Shown in pieces: positions 17,673 to 27,501 of a DNA stretch of 64,000 bases. A program made the translations under genes and the position numbers. The stretch is from CAZYTX01 sp964650485 (GTDB taxonomy: Bacteria > RBG-13-61-14 > DATKZS01), in NCBI GenBank assembly GCA_964650485.1, contig CAZYTX010000013.1:1-64000 (forward strand), read 5' to 3'. Numbering within the stretch: position 1 is the stretch's first letter; every line of letters begins with the position of its first letter. The notes beneath the pieces are model-generated. The model made no database searches and was not told the origin of the DNA. It worked only from the letters and a program-made list of their open reading frames with translations.

Positions 17673-17716
17673 GTAGCCCACACAGCTTGCTATGTGGGCG
17701 CCGAAAGGCGCAGGAT
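17673..17716 (+). repeat. CCCACATAGC hairpin repeat upstream of gyrA
   Basis: GTAGCCCACACAGC-TT-GCTATGTGGGC forms a strong hairpin, followed by a second small stem GCGCC-GAAA-GGCGC and CAGGAT. A nearly identical unit lies at 49111-49154 on the other strand. The closing CAGGAT provides the only Shine-Dalgarno-like sequence for gyrA. Confidence 0.7.
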
Positions 17717-17718
17717 AA

Positions 17719-20181
17719 ATGCAGGAGATAGGCAAGAGAGTAGAGGTCAACATCGAGGACGAGCTGAAGACCAGCTACCTTGACTACGCCATGAGCGTGA
17801 TCATCGGCCGGGCCCTGCCCGACATACGGGACGGGCTCAAGCCGGTCCACCGGCGCATCCTTTACGCCATGCTGCGTGAAGGCATCCTTCCAAACAAGGG
17901 ATACTCGAAGTGCGCGGGCGTGGTGGGCGAAGTGCTAAAGAAGTACCACCCCCACGGCGACTCCGCGGTCTACGACACCCTGGTGAGGATGGCGCAGGAA
18001 TGGGCCATGCGATACCCGCTGATAGACGGGCAGGGGAACTTCGGCTCCATTGACGGGGACTCGGCCGCGGCATACCGCTACACCGAGTGCAGGCTGGCAA
18101 GGATCAGCAACGAGCTGCTCGCTGACATTGACAAGGACACCGTGGACTTCCACCCCAACTTCGACGGCACCACCACCGAGCCGGAGGTGCTGCCCACCAG
18201 GCTGCCCAACCTCCTGGTCAACGGCTCCGAGGGGATCGCAGTGGGCATGGCCACCAAGATACCGCCCCATAACCTGGCCGAGGTGGTGAGCGCCCTGGAG
18301 ATGGTGATCGAGGACCCCGAGGTCAAGCTGGAAAAGATCATGAGGGTGATGCCGGGCCCGGACTTCCCCACCGGCGGGTTCATCCACGGAAGGGAAGGCA
18401 TAAAGGAGGCATACAAGACCGGCAAGGGAATAGTGCAGATGCGCGGCAGGGTCCTGGTCGAGACCAACCACCGCACCAAGAAGACCGCCCTGGTGATTAC
18501 GGAAATACCCTACCAGATAAACAAGACCAGGATCATCGAGAAGATCGCGGAGATGATAAACAGCAAGAAGATACAGGGGATCGCCGACCTGAGAGACGAG
18601 TCCGACCGGGAAGGCATGCGCATAGTGGTCGAGCTGAAAAAGGATGCAAACCCCGCGGTGACCAGGAACCAGCTCTTCAAGCACACCCCCCTCCAGGACA
18701 GCTTCGGCATCATCATGCTGGCCATAGTGGACGGCAGGCCAGAGGTGCTAAACCTCAGGCAGATGCTCGCCCTTTTCATTAAGCACAGGAAAGAGGTGGT
18801 GACCAGGAGGTCTTTGTTCGAGCTCGAACAGAAAAGGGACCGCGAGCACCTCTTGCAGGGGTTCAAGAAGGCGCTGGACAACCTGGACGAGATCATAAAC
18901 CTGATCAGGGCGGCAAAGGACCCGGCCGCGGCCAAAGACGAGCTAATAAAGAAGTTCGAGTTCACCGACCGGCAGGCCCAGGCCATCCTGGAGATGAGGC
19001 TGTCGAGACTTACCGGCATGGAGCGGCAGAAGGTTCTGGACGAGCTCGAGGAGGTGGAGAAGGAGATAAAGAGGCTGCTCGAGCTCCTGGCATCGGAGGA
19101 GAAGATACTCGGGGTGGTAAAACAGGAGCTCATCGAGATAAAGAACGCCTATGCCGATGAGCGGCGCACCGAGATCATAGGCACGACCGAGGAGATACAG
19201 CTCGAGGACCTGATCGCCGAGGAGGACATGGTGGTGACCGTGACCCACTCCGGCTACATAAAGAGGAACCCGGTCTCGCTCTACCGGGCACAGAAGCGGG
19301 GCGGCAGGGGCAAGACCGGCATGACCACCAAGGACGAGGACTTCGTGTCCAGCCTCTTCGTGGCCAGCACCCATGCCAACATCATGTTCTTCACCGACAA
19401 GGGCAAGGCCTACGTCAAGAAGGTGCACGAGATACCCCAGGCCGGCAGGGCCGCCAAGGGCAAGGCCATCGTGAACATGCTGCCCCTGGACAGGGGGGAG
19501 ATGGTACAGGCCATACTACCGGTGAAGGAGTTTGCAAAAGGCTGGTACGTGATAACCGTGACCAGGAAGGCCATGGTCAAGAAGACCGACCTCATGCAGT
19601 ACGCCAACGTAAGGTCAAGCGGCATCATCGCGGTGGGCATTGACCAGGGGGACCAGCTCATATTCGCCGAGCTCACCGACGGCAACCAGGAGGTCTTCTT
19701 AAGCTCCAGCCAGGGAAAGTCGGTGCGATTCAAGGAGTCCGAGGTGAGAGACATGGGCAGGTCGGCACGCGGCGTCAAGGGCATGAGCATCGCCAAGGAC
19801 GACGAGATGGTGAGCATGGAGATACTATCGCCCAGCTCCGAGGCCACCATCCTCGCGGTCACCGAGAAGGGGTTCGGAAAGCGCACCAGCATTGACGAGT
19901 ACCCGGTGCACCACAGGGGCGGCTCCGGGGTCATAGCCATCAGGACCACGGAGAGGAACGGCATGGTGGTCTCCGTGCTCCAGCTCACGGACACGGACGA
20001 GCTCATGATCATAACCGACAAGGGCAGGCTCATACGCATGAATATGGAGGACATCAGGGTCATCGGCAGGGCCACTCAGGGGGTGAGGCTCATCCATATA
20101 GGCGAGGGCGAGAAGGTCACAGGGGTGTGCAAGCTGGCCGAGAAAGAGGATGAGGCCAACGGGGGCGACCCCCCCGAGTGA
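17719..20181 (+). CDS. gyrA: DNA gyrase subunit A
   Basis: The 820-residue protein cuts and rejoins DNA in the gyrase heterotetramer, introducing negative supercoils. The catalytic tyrosine is Tyr121 (YRYTECRL). The quinolone region HPHGDSAVYD keeps the sensitive Ser82 and Asp86. The coiled-coil gate is in the middle. A beta-pinwheel C-terminal domain begins with the GyrA box QKRGGRG (about 524-530), which separates gyrase from topoisomerase IV ParC. The ATG follows AGGATAA, supplied by the tail of a hairpin repeat. gyrB is not in the window. The acidic C-terminal tail is short. Confidence 0.96.
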   Translation: MQEIGKRVEVNIEDELKTSYLDYAMSVIIGRALPDIRDGLKPVHRRILYAMLREGILPNKGYSKCAGVVGEVLKKYHPHGDSAVYDTLVRMAQEWAMRYPLIDGQGNFGSIDGDSAAAYRYTECRLARISNELLADIDKDTVDFHPNFDGTTTEPEVLPTRLPNLLVNGSEGIAVGMATKIPPHNLAEVVSALEMVIEDPEVKLEKIMRVMPGPDFPTGGFIHGREGIKEAYKTGKGIVQMRGRVLVETNHRTKKTALVITEIPYQINKTRIIEKIAEMINSKKIQGIADLRDESDREGMRIVVELKKDANPAVTRNQLFKHTPLQDSFGIIMLAIVDGRPEVLNLRQMLALFIKHRKEVVTRRSLFELEQKRDREHLLQGFKKALDNLDEIINLIRAAKDPAAAKDELIKKFEFTDRQAQAILEMRLSRLTGMERQKVLDELEEVEKEIKRLLELLASEEKILGVVKQELIEIKNAYADERRTEIIGTTEEIQLEDLIAEEDMVVTVTHSGYIKRNPVSLYRAQKRGGRGKTGMTTKDEDFVSSLFVASTHANIMFFTDKGKAYVKKVHEIPQAGRAAKGKAIVNMLPLDRGEMVQAILPVKEFAKGWYVITVTRKAMVKKTDLMQYANVRSSGIIAVGIDQGDQLIFAELTDGNQEVFLSSSQGKSVRFKESEVRDMGRSARGVKGMSIAKDDEMVSMEILSPSSEATILAVTEKGFGKRTSIDEYPVHHRGGSGVIAIRTTERNGMVVSVLQLTDTDELMIITDKGRLIRMNMEDIRVIGRATQGVRLIHIGEGEKVTGVCKLAEKEDEANGGDPPE

Positions 20182-20317
20182 ATCCTAATCACACATAAAG
20201 CCATGCTAAGAAGGTTTGATTTGACCCGGGACGACCGGTTCAATGCACTGAAAAAGTAGTCCCAGCCGCTGTTCTTATTCTCTAAAATTATGAAAGAGCT
20301 TAGTTACTGGACCGGGA
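20182..20317. other. Gap between gyrA and the methyltransferase
   Basis: The genes are convergent. I see no terminator with a T tract and no gene in this 136-nt stretch. Confidence 0.4.
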
Positions 20318-21427
20318 TCAGGTCTGTTGAGCTTCCTTCCTCGCCCCAGAATTCACCCCGCTGACTTGTATAGCCTCATATTGCGATAAATCGCTGCCGA
20401 AGGTGTCCGAGAGCCGCTTTCCGGTCATGTCCACGGCAAGGGGAGATGAGTCAATCCCGGTCCATCGCCTTCCCATGCGCTCGGCTGCTGCCAGCGCGGT
20501 CCCGCACCCGCAAAAGGGGTCCATCACCAGGTCCCCCCGGTTGCTCGCGGCCAGGATGATCCGCTCGAGCAGCGCCTCCGGCTTCTGGGTGGGGTAACTG
20601 AGCCTTTCCTTGGCCTGCGAGTGCAAATACTGGATGTCCGTCCAGGTGTCGCTCATCGCGGACATCCTCATGTCACGGTAAACCACCCTGTCGTACCTGT
20701 CCTTGTCCAGGGCCCCGTCCTTCACCGCCCTGTCAACCTTGTCCCGGTCGTAGACCAGAAGCTGCAGCACCTTGCCGTGCTTGCCCTTCACCTTGTTCAC
20801 GTTCCAGCCCCGCTCGATCACCTCGGCCTGCGACCTGGTGGGCTCGACCTCGGTCAGGTTGAAGGTCCCGGTCTCGCCCTTGCGATAAAAAAGAATAATG
20901 TCGTGCATCCTCTGGAACCGGCTCTGTATGTTTGTCCACCTGCGGTAGTGCCAAATTATCTCATTACAGAACTTTTCATTGCCAAATACCGCATCCATGA
21001 TCAACTTCAGGTAATGGCTAGCGGTCGGATCACAGTGAAGATATATGCTTCCCGTGTTCTTTAAAACCCTGTGCATCTCTACTAGCCGCTGTGACATCAT
21101 GGTAAGATAAGCCATCATGTCATTCTGGCCCAGGAAGCCACGCAGAGCTATAAGCAGGTCTGATAATCTTTTAGGGCCTTGTGTTACAACCTCGTGGTAA
21201 GCGCTCTCAGATTCAAATCCCCAGTGCCAGGTATCATCGAAAGCCCTGATTCGAGATCCCGAATGTTCTCCGCTTTTTTCCTCGAAAAGTATGTTGTAAG
21301 TGGCGTTCGAATTGTAAGGCGGGTCAAGATAGATAAGGTCCACGCTCTCGTCGGCCACATGATCCCTAAGTATATCAAGATTGTCTCCGAAATACAGTCT
21401 GTTCTTCCAATCGCCCATTTTTACCAT
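20318..21427 (-). CDS. Site-specific DNA methyltransferase (beta class, DPPY)
   Basis: The 369-residue enzyme transfers a methyl group from S-adenosylmethionine to an amino group in DNA. The catalytic motif IV LDPPYNSNATYN (about residues 34-45) comes first, and the SAM-binding motif MDPFCGCGTALAAAERMGRR lies near residue 300; this order defines the beta class (N6-adenine or N4-cytosine). The target domain is in between. No restriction endonuclease, specificity subunit or helicase gene is next to it, so it looks like an orphan methylase. It is convergent with gyrA and its expression signals are not clear. Full length and intact. Confidence 0.85.
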   Translation of the reverse strand: MVKMGDWKNRLYFGDNLDILRDHVADESVDLIYLDPPYNSNATYNILFEEKSGEHSGSRIRAFDDTWHWGFESESAYHEVVTQGPKRLSDLLIALRGFLGQNDMMAYLTMMSQRLVEMHRVLKNTGSIYLHCDPTASHYLKLIMDAVFGNEKFCNEIIWHYRRWTNIQSRFQRMHDIILFYRKGETGTFNLTEVEPTRSQAEVIERGWNVNKVKGKHGKVLQLLVYDRDKVDRAVKDGALDKDRYDRVVYRDMRMSAMSDTWTDIQYLHSQAKERLSYPTQKPEALLERIILAASNRGDLVMDPFCGCGTALAAAERMGRRWTGIDSSPLAVDMTGKRLSDTFGSDLSQYEAIQVSGVNSGARKEAQQT

Positions 21428-21518
21428 AAAAATTATATGTTACTTGATGCTCGAAATCAATCATCGCGCTTACGCCAGCATTACAAGCACGACCCTGATC
21501 TAACTCCGGTCGCCGGCC

Positions 21519-23156
21519 TCAGCCCGGCCTCTCGTATGCTATCTTGTATAGGGTCTGCCGGTTGGGGAAGCCCTCTACGATGGTGTATCTTTGGGCGGCC
21601 GCGGAGAAGACTGGTTTCAGCCACACCTCGTACCTGCCGCCCAGCATGAACCTGTGCCAGGACTCCGAGAAGGGGGGCGGGTGACCCGGGTGGTAAGGCT
21701 GCACGATGTAGTCCGGCCGGTATTTCAGCACCTCCTTCAAGGGGTCGTCCAGCATCTGGTGGGTGTTGAGCCCCAGCATGTCAAGCGTGCGCCGCTCACC
21801 GTAGTAACGCATGGCCCCCGCGTCCTTGACAGCCACCAGCGCATCGGGGTCCGTATTCTCCCTGATCCACTTGCCCATGGTCACGTGTATCTCGTACACG
21901 TTCATGCAGTTCCAGGCAAGCATCTCACGCCAGTGCGAGAGGCTCCCGGGCAGGGGCCAGAGCGAGGACACGAAAATGACAGAGGCGAGCACGGCCATGG
22001 ACGCGCTCCCGGGGCCCGACCTTTCTCTTAGTCTGTAATAAGCGTGCTCCAGAAGGACATATGCCCCCCCCGCCCACAAGATCACCAGGAAAGGTATGCA
22101 GGACTGTATGTAGCGGTGGAAGGTGAAGGCCCAGAAAGCGGTGAAGTCCGGCCGGGTGCTGGCCACCCCCACTATGTAGAGCCAGGGGAAAAGAATGGCG
22201 GGCACGGCCCGGAACCCGAACCTCTTCCACATGAAAAAGGCCCCGGCAAGGTAGAATAAAAAACCCCCGAAAAGCGCGAAGAAGGGGATACGAAAAACCA
22301 TGTGGGCGATGATCCTCCCGGCCTCCAAAAGGTCCAGGAAAAGCTCGCCCTTTGCATGGAAGGTGTTGGGAAGCACACTGCCGCTCACGAAGTAGTTGTA
22401 CGCGCCCCACAGCCCGCACATAGCGGCCACCGGGATAACAAGCCCGGATACGCGCCTCGCCTTGCCCGACCCGGCAACGGAGCACAAAAGGCACAGGCCC
22501 ACGAACACGAAGTTCTCCAGGCGGGAAAGAACAGCCACGCCCAGGAACAGCCCGCAAAGCAGGGCCCGATCTTTTTTCAAAAAGAAAAGCGCCGAAAAAA
22601 CAAGCGCCGCCGAGCTCAGCAGTATCTCCATGCCGGCAAACCTGCTGAAGGCGAGCGAGGGCTCGAAAAGAAGAGCAGCTCCGGAGACAAGGCCGGCGCC
22701 AAAGCTCTTGAAAGCCTCCCTTGCAAACAGGAAGCAGGCGAGTGCGAGCAGCAGGGCCATAATGTTATTTAGAAGGTGTACCGCGATGACGGTTGAAAAG
22801 CCCAGGATGCGGGAGACCAGCACGAATGGCGACTCGGTCACCACCCAGACGATGCTGCTCATGCCGGCCTCGGAAACCCCGGGATTGTACTCGAACCTGC
22901 ACCTCTGGGACAGGCTCCTCGCGTACACCAGGTGGATGTAGCTGTCATCCAGGGGGAATGCCTTCAGCACCGGGTGCGAACCGTACACCCTGCCGCCGCC
23001 CGCGTAGAGGCTGGTGAGCACGAGAAGCGCGGAGTAAAAAGCCACTACGCCGATCAGCCGGCCGCAGGGCAGGTGAGTTGAACTTCCGCCCTCAACCGAT
23101 TCCGGCTTTTCGCCGTCTTTATCACTCAGAAACATTTCTGCCAGTCCGGGGATCAT
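21519..23156 (-). CDS. GT-C type membrane glycosyltransferase-like protein
   Basis: The 545-residue protein has about ten hydrophobic segments. In the first periplasmic loop it has the acidic motif FPLDDSYIHLVYARSLSQ (about 72-89), the pattern of GT-C enzymes that use polyprenyl-phosphate sugars, and next GVSEAGMSSIVW. The soluble C-terminal part contains VKDAGAMRYYGERRTLDMLGLN, which recurs in this family. It probably transfers a sugar to a lipid-linked or secreted acceptor on the periplasmic face. Two related proteins are at 25837-27501 and 38720-40264. Donor and acceptor cannot be told from sequence. Confidence 0.7.
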   Translation of the reverse strand: MIPGLAEMFLSDKDGEKPESVEGGSSTHLPCGRLIGVVAFYSALLVLTSLYAGGGRVYGSHPVLKAFPLDDSYIHLVYARSLSQRCRFEYNPGVSEAGMSSIVWVVTESPFVLVSRILGFSTVIAVHLLNNIMALLLALACFLFAREAFKSFGAGLVSGAALLFEPSLAFSRFAGMEILLSSAALVFSALFFLKKDRALLCGLFLGVAVLSRLENFVFVGLCLLCSVAGSGKARRVSGLVIPVAAMCGLWGAYNYFVSGSVLPNTFHAKGELFLDLLEAGRIIAHMVFRIPFFALFGGFLFYLAGAFFMWKRFGFRAVPAILFPWLYIVGVASTRPDFTAFWAFTFHRYIQSCIPFLVILWAGGAYVLLEHAYYRLRERSGPGSASMAVLASVIFVSSLWPLPGSLSHWREMLAWNCMNVYEIHVTMGKWIRENTDPDALVAVKDAGAMRYYGERRTLDMLGLNTHQMLDDPLKEVLKYRPDYIVQPYHPGHPPPFSESWHRFMLGGRYEVWLKPVFSAAAQRYTIVEGFPNRQTLYKIAYERPG

Positions 23157-23294
23157 AACCAGGCGGTCCCACTACGATTATAGTCCCGGCAAAGCCGGCA
23201 TGGAAACAAGCGCACATGGAAACAAGCGCCTTGACCGGGCAGTTACGGTTGTATAAACTAAAAAGTAGGAGCAGGGACAGGACAAGGCGAAGAC

Positions 23295-25730
23295 ATGTTA
23301 ATAAAGTGCCCAAAGTGCAAAAAGCAATACAACGTGGACGGCTCGAAGATAACGGACCGGGGCGTCAAGATCACCTGTCCCTCCTGCAAGCACCAGTTCA
23401 TCGCCCGCAAGAGGAGCGATGAAACAGCAAAGGCTGCACCCCAGCCTGAAAAGCAGCAAAAAAAAGAGGCGCCAAAGCGCAAGTCACCCCCTTGCGAGGT
23501 CTGCGGCGAGCCCAGCACGCACGTGTTCAAGGGGCCGCCTCCAAGGCCCCTGTGCGAGTTCCATTACAAGGTGGAGACGGAGAAATCCTCCAGGTTCTTC
23601 CAGCAGGCCGAGCCTGAACCGGAGTTTTTGCAGGAAACACCGTCATCGGACCCGGGAACCACCGAGCCCGCGGCCAAGTATGACCCCGGCGCCACCAAAG
23701 CAGCCCCGCAGCCTCCCGCCAAGGAAACGCAGCCCGACCCGGACCAGACAAAGCCGCCAGTACAAGACAAAGACGAGTCCACGCTGCCATCAAACGTGTC
23801 AGAGCCCAGCTTCGAGAGCTTTGACGACGAGTTCGAGTTCTTCGACTCGGACAGGACACCGCCTCCAAAACAAAAAGAGCCGCCCGCTCCGACTCCGCCT
23901 GCCCCGGAGCCCCCACCGGAGCAGGAGGGCAAGGCCGAGCCGGAAGACTCGGGCCAGGCCGACTTTGTAATGGACGACCACGAGTTCATGCAGCCCGGCG
24001 CCGGACTGGTGGAAGCGCATGAGCAAGCAGGTGATGAGGCCGCGCCGGATACAACAGGTGATGAGCTGGAAACCACCATACCCCCGGCCGGGGAGCAGAC
24101 CCTGGAAACAGAGCAGACTCCGGGGCCCGAAAAGACACAGGCCCAGGAACCCGGGCAACCGCCCGAGCCCGCGTGGGAGGACTTCGGGGACGAAGGATCA
24201 TTCCAGGAAGAGGTGCCCAAGGAAAATATCGAGCAGGCTCCTGAACCCGATCCTTTCAAGCCCGAGCCTGCGGACGTCAATCCGGAACAGCATCCGACCC
24301 CTCCCGAGCAGGAATCTTACGAGTTCAAGGCCGAACAGTCGCCGGACCCCTTTGCCGCGGACGGCATATCCACTGATGACAGCGGACCCGCGGACATGCG
24401 CGGACAGGGTATGCCCGGCGAGGACGGCTTTAACCTGGACGGGTCGCCCGCACAGCAGTATCAACCCGCAAGGGAGGAGCCCGAGGACACCTTTGAATGG
24501 GAAAGCCCGTCGCAGGAGCGCACAGGCGACGGGCTGGACGCAGAGACGGGTGTCGGGCCTGAGCCCGCGCCTGCAAAGGAGCCCGCACCACCGAAGGTCC
24601 CCAAAAAGCAGCCCGCGCCTTCAGGACCAAGGCCCTTGAACCCCAGGGGCATGGTGTCGGCTATGCTGGCTTTAGCTGTGCTGCTTACCGCGTTTGCCGC
24701 TTCCGCGTACCTTTCCCTTTTCGGCGTTCCAGATATGGGACCAACAGAGGAACATGCTGAGTTCAAGGTGCCGGCATGGGAGGGAAGGCTGACCATGGGC
24801 TCGGACGAAGGGGCCTCCGCCAGGAGCGTGCAGCCTTTGCCGCAGCTCCCGGGAGACGCGGTCCCGGAAAAGGCCGAGATCGTGGCCGAGGCCCAGCATA
24901 AGGCCGGCCGGGCAGAGAAGCTCATGCTCGAAGACAAGAAAGCGTCCCATGAAAAAGCAGAGGGCTTGATCGAGCAGGCCATAAAGCTCGACCCTGAAAA
25001 CCCCGCCTTCCACGCTCTCAGGATAAACATCCTGGCCTTTGCCGACTCCGTGGGCGCTCAAGGGTCCATGCAGGCGTCGAACAGGGCGGAGGCCTCGCTG
25101 GCGCATCTGGGAGAAGGGCTCAAGAGCGCGCCCGCGATGCTGCGGGCCAAGGCGCACGTGTTCCTCGCAGGAAACAAGACCGCGGCCGCGAGGTCGCTAT
25201 TGGACCAGTACCTGGACCAGTACCCCCGCGACGGGATAGCCCTGTACCTAAAAGGCCTCACCTACCTTTACCAGCCCGGCCCTGATTACGAGAAGGCCGT
25301 AAGCTATATTGAAGAGGCCCTGAATTACGAGCCCGGGATGGTGAGGGCCCACTGGGACCTTGCAGGCGCATACAGGAAAATCGGCAGGTACGAGGACGCA
25401 ATAGACGCTTACAACCAGGTGCTCATGCGCTCCCCCGATAGACAGGGCACGGCCGAGGCCATGGAGGACACTTTGCGCGAGCAGAGCCGGGGAGCGTCCG
25501 CGGACAGCCGGGACCCCGGGAACCGGGGTGAGACCACCATCATCCCCATACCGAAAAAGGAGGGTCCCAAGGGCCTTGCGGCCACTGGCAGCGATATATC
25601 GGACAACGTTCTCCGGGTCATAAACCACGTCTATCCTGAGATAAGCAAGCTCGAGTTTTCAAAAGAGCCCGAGGCTCCAAGGGTGTTTGAAAGGGAGAGA
25701 CCCCGCCCGCCCGAGGAGGCGCCCGAGTGA
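23295..25730 (+). CDS. Zinc-ribbon, proline/acid-rich, TPR membrane protein
   Basis: The 811-residue protein is modular. Residues 1-40 form an MJ0042-type zinc ribbon (CPKCKKQYNV, CPSCKHQFIA). A second small cysteine site follows (CEVCGEP ... CEFHY). Residues about 95-435 are a low-complexity Pro/Glu/Asp-rich linker, then one membrane segment (about 453-476, MVSAMLALAVLLTAFAASAY) and TPR-like helices from about 530 to 735 (LYLKGLTYLYQPGPDYEKAV). The topology suggests a cytoplasmic zinc-binding head and a periplasmic TPR domain, similar in layout to deltaproteobacterial gliding or sensory proteins. The function is unknown. ATG 23295 is the first start; neighbours are GT-C genes. Confidence 0.7.
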   Translation: MLIKCPKCKKQYNVDGSKITDRGVKITCPSCKHQFIARKRSDETAKAAPQPEKQQKKEAPKRKSPPCEVCGEPSTHVFKGPPPRPLCEFHYKVETEKSSRFFQQAEPEPEFLQETPSSDPGTTEPAAKYDPGATKAAPQPPAKETQPDPDQTKPPVQDKDESTLPSNVSEPSFESFDDEFEFFDSDRTPPPKQKEPPAPTPPAPEPPPEQEGKAEPEDSGQADFVMDDHEFMQPGAGLVEAHEQAGDEAAPDTTGDELETTIPPAGEQTLETEQTPGPEKTQAQEPGQPPEPAWEDFGDEGSFQEEVPKENIEQAPEPDPFKPEPADVNPEQHPTPPEQESYEFKAEQSPDPFAADGISTDDSGPADMRGQGMPGEDGFNLDGSPAQQYQPAREEPEDTFEWESPSQERTGDGLDAETGVGPEPAPAKEPAPPKVPKKQPAPSGPRPLNPRGMVSAMLALAVLLTAFAASAYLSLFGVPDMGPTEEHAEFKVPAWEGRLTMGSDEGASARSVQPLPQLPGDAVPEKAEIVAEAQHKAGRAEKLMLEDKKASHEKAEGLIEQAIKLDPENPAFHALRINILAFADSVGAQGSMQASNRAEASLAHLGEGLKSAPAMLRAKAHVFLAGNKTAAARSLLDQYLDQYPRDGIALYLKGLTYLYQPGPDYEKAVSYIEEALNYEPGMVRAHWDLAGAYRKIGRYEDAIDAYNQVLMRSPDRQGTAEAMEDTLREQSRGASADSRDPGNRGETTIIPIPKKEGPKGLAATGSDISDNVLRVINHVYPEISKLEFSKEPEAPRVFERERPRPPEEAPE

Positions 25731-25836
25731 GGCTTTGCAGCGGGGCCCCTTGTCCGGGTGTGCGCAAGATAAGCGAGTGCCTTCCAAGCTTTTCTTTCTG
25801 CGGCGGACGGCGCTTTTTTTAAGTCCGTGTTCTTTA

Positions 25837-27501
25837 ATGTCAACTGAAAAGACGAGAGCCCGTTTTTATACTTTTTCCATTGTTACATTGCTCTTTTTCT
25901 TGTCTCTCGTTGCTGTAATCCACATCTGGCTGGTGGACCCGGACCTTTACTTCTCTTACTATCCCGACCAGGCTGTCTATATTGTCCATGCCCTGTCATT
26001 CAGCCAGGGAGAAGGCTATACAACCATCTCATATGATCCTCCCCGGGCCCTTACCACCATGAAGCCTTTCATGTTTTCCTGGCTGCTCTCATGGGTCATC
26101 CGGCTTTTCGGGCTGCATATTCCCGTTATGAAACTGATGACGCTGCTCATTTATTTCCTGGGTCTTACGTGCTACGTGGACCTTGTGAGGATCAGGGGCG
26201 AGGCCCTTTACGGCCTTCTGGCGGCCGTGCTTGCTTTGAGCTCTCCTTTATCCCTGGCCCATTCGCAGCTTCTGCTCTCGGATCTCACTTATACCGGGTT
26301 TAGCCTTGCAGCACTGTGGGCCTCCGGGAGGGCGAACTACAGCAGAACCCCTTTAAGGTGGTGGACCGCGGCGCTTATTTTCTGTCTCTCGGCTTTTTAT
26401 ACACGGACCATAGGGGTCTCTCTGGTAGCAGCTTTTATAGCGGCCGCCCTGATATTCCCTCCCCCGCGCCTTAAAGGTTTCCATAAAAAAGTATTCAGAT
26501 TGACTGTTACAGTAATTCTTGTCCTCGGCACGGCCGCCTGGTGGGGCTATTGTCTGTCAGCAGGCGGATGGTCCGGTCTCAATCAATTTCACGAGTTCCT
26601 CGGAAGCAAGGGACAAGCCCTCGATTACGGAAATATGATATCCCCTTTTGGCGTCATAGCCAGATCATTTGATAATCTTCTGGTCTACGAAAGCATTCTG
26701 GGGCAACTGTTTATCCCTTTCACCGGCTCCGGCTTCATGCACGTGCTCATGGGCGCGGCCGTTTTATTGCTTTGCATAACCGGCCTTATAAGACTCCTTT
26801 TCAAATACCGCTCCGCACATGAGATATACATCATTTTCTACACTGCTGTGCTTGTATTCTGGGACTTCCCTGAAATGCGCTACCTCCTGCCCGTTTACAC
26901 CTTGCTTTCATATGCCATGTTTTGTGGCCTTTCCGCTGTCAGCAGGCTGGTCGGTAACAGGCGAAAAAGACTGCTTCCCCTCGGGGCTGCCATATTGATC
27001 CTGGGAATTCATTTATACCTGGACCTCCCCCGCCTTGATTCATCCAGTCCAGATTCGGAGGGTGCAATGCAGAGGCACTTTAACGTGCTCCCTCTTAACT
27101 CGCCTCCATGGCTCACGGATTTCAGGCCCCATCCCTCCATAGAAATAAACGAGCACCTTGGCATGCTTCCCCTGAATGAAGCCGCGAGGAACATGATACT
27201 GTTGGACCTCTGGATTCGCGACAATGTATCCGGCGACGCCCTCTTTTTCGTCAATTACAGCCCTGAGTTTTTTCTCGTCACCGGCAACCGCTCTCTTTAC
27301 GTTGAAACAAGAGAAGGCCGAGACCCCGTCGAGCTTTTCATGAAGCACGGTGTTGACTACGTGGTGGTCGCGGAAATCCATCCCCTCCATTCAAGGTTCG
27401 TTTTTGAAGGCATACACCTCGCGCCGGAGCTTTTCCAGGAGGTGGCGCGTATCAAGGGAACGAATACGGCTGTATACAGCTTCATGCACAAGGAGGGATG
27501 A
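25837..27501 (+). CDS. GT-C type membrane glycosyltransferase-like protein
   Basis: The product (554 residues from ATG 25837) has an N-terminal hydrophobic segment, then the acidic loop SYYPDQAVYIVHALSFSQGEGY typical of GT39/ArnT-like enzymes, and eight or more further membrane segments. Its C-terminal soluble part includes LWIRDNVSGDALFFVNYSPE and GVDYVVVAEIH, a fold shared with the protein at 21519-23156. It likely moves a sugar from a polyprenyl phosphate donor in the periplasm. The frame is open further upstream, overlapping the previous gene, but the extension is not family-like. Base composition is more AT-rich than in its neighbours. Confidence 0.65.
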   Translation: MSTEKTRARFYTFSIVTLLFFLSLVAVIHIWLVDPDLYFSYYPDQAVYIVHALSFSQGEGYTTISYDPPRALTTMKPFMFSWLLSWVIRLFGLHIPVMKLMTLLIYFLGLTCYVDLVRIRGEALYGLLAAVLALSSPLSLAHSQLLLSDLTYTGFSLAALWASGRANYSRTPLRWWTAALIFCLSAFYTRTIGVSLVAAFIAAALIFPPPRLKGFHKKVFRLTVTVILVLGTAAWWGYCLSAGGWSGLNQFHEFLGSKGQALDYGNMISPFGVIARSFDNLLVYESILGQLFIPFTGSGFMHVLMGAAVLLLCITGLIRLLFKYRSAHEIYIIFYTAVLVFWDFPEMRYLLPVYTLLSYAMFCGLSAVSRLVGNRRKRLLPLGAAILILGIHLYLDLPRLDSSSPDSEGAMQRHFNVLPLNSPPWLTDFRPHPSIEINEHLGMLPLNEAARNMILLDLWIRDNVSGDALFFVNYSPEFFLVTGNRSLYVETREGRDPVELFMKHGVDYVVVAEIHPLHSRFVFEGIHLAPELFQEVARIKGTNTAVYSFMHKEG

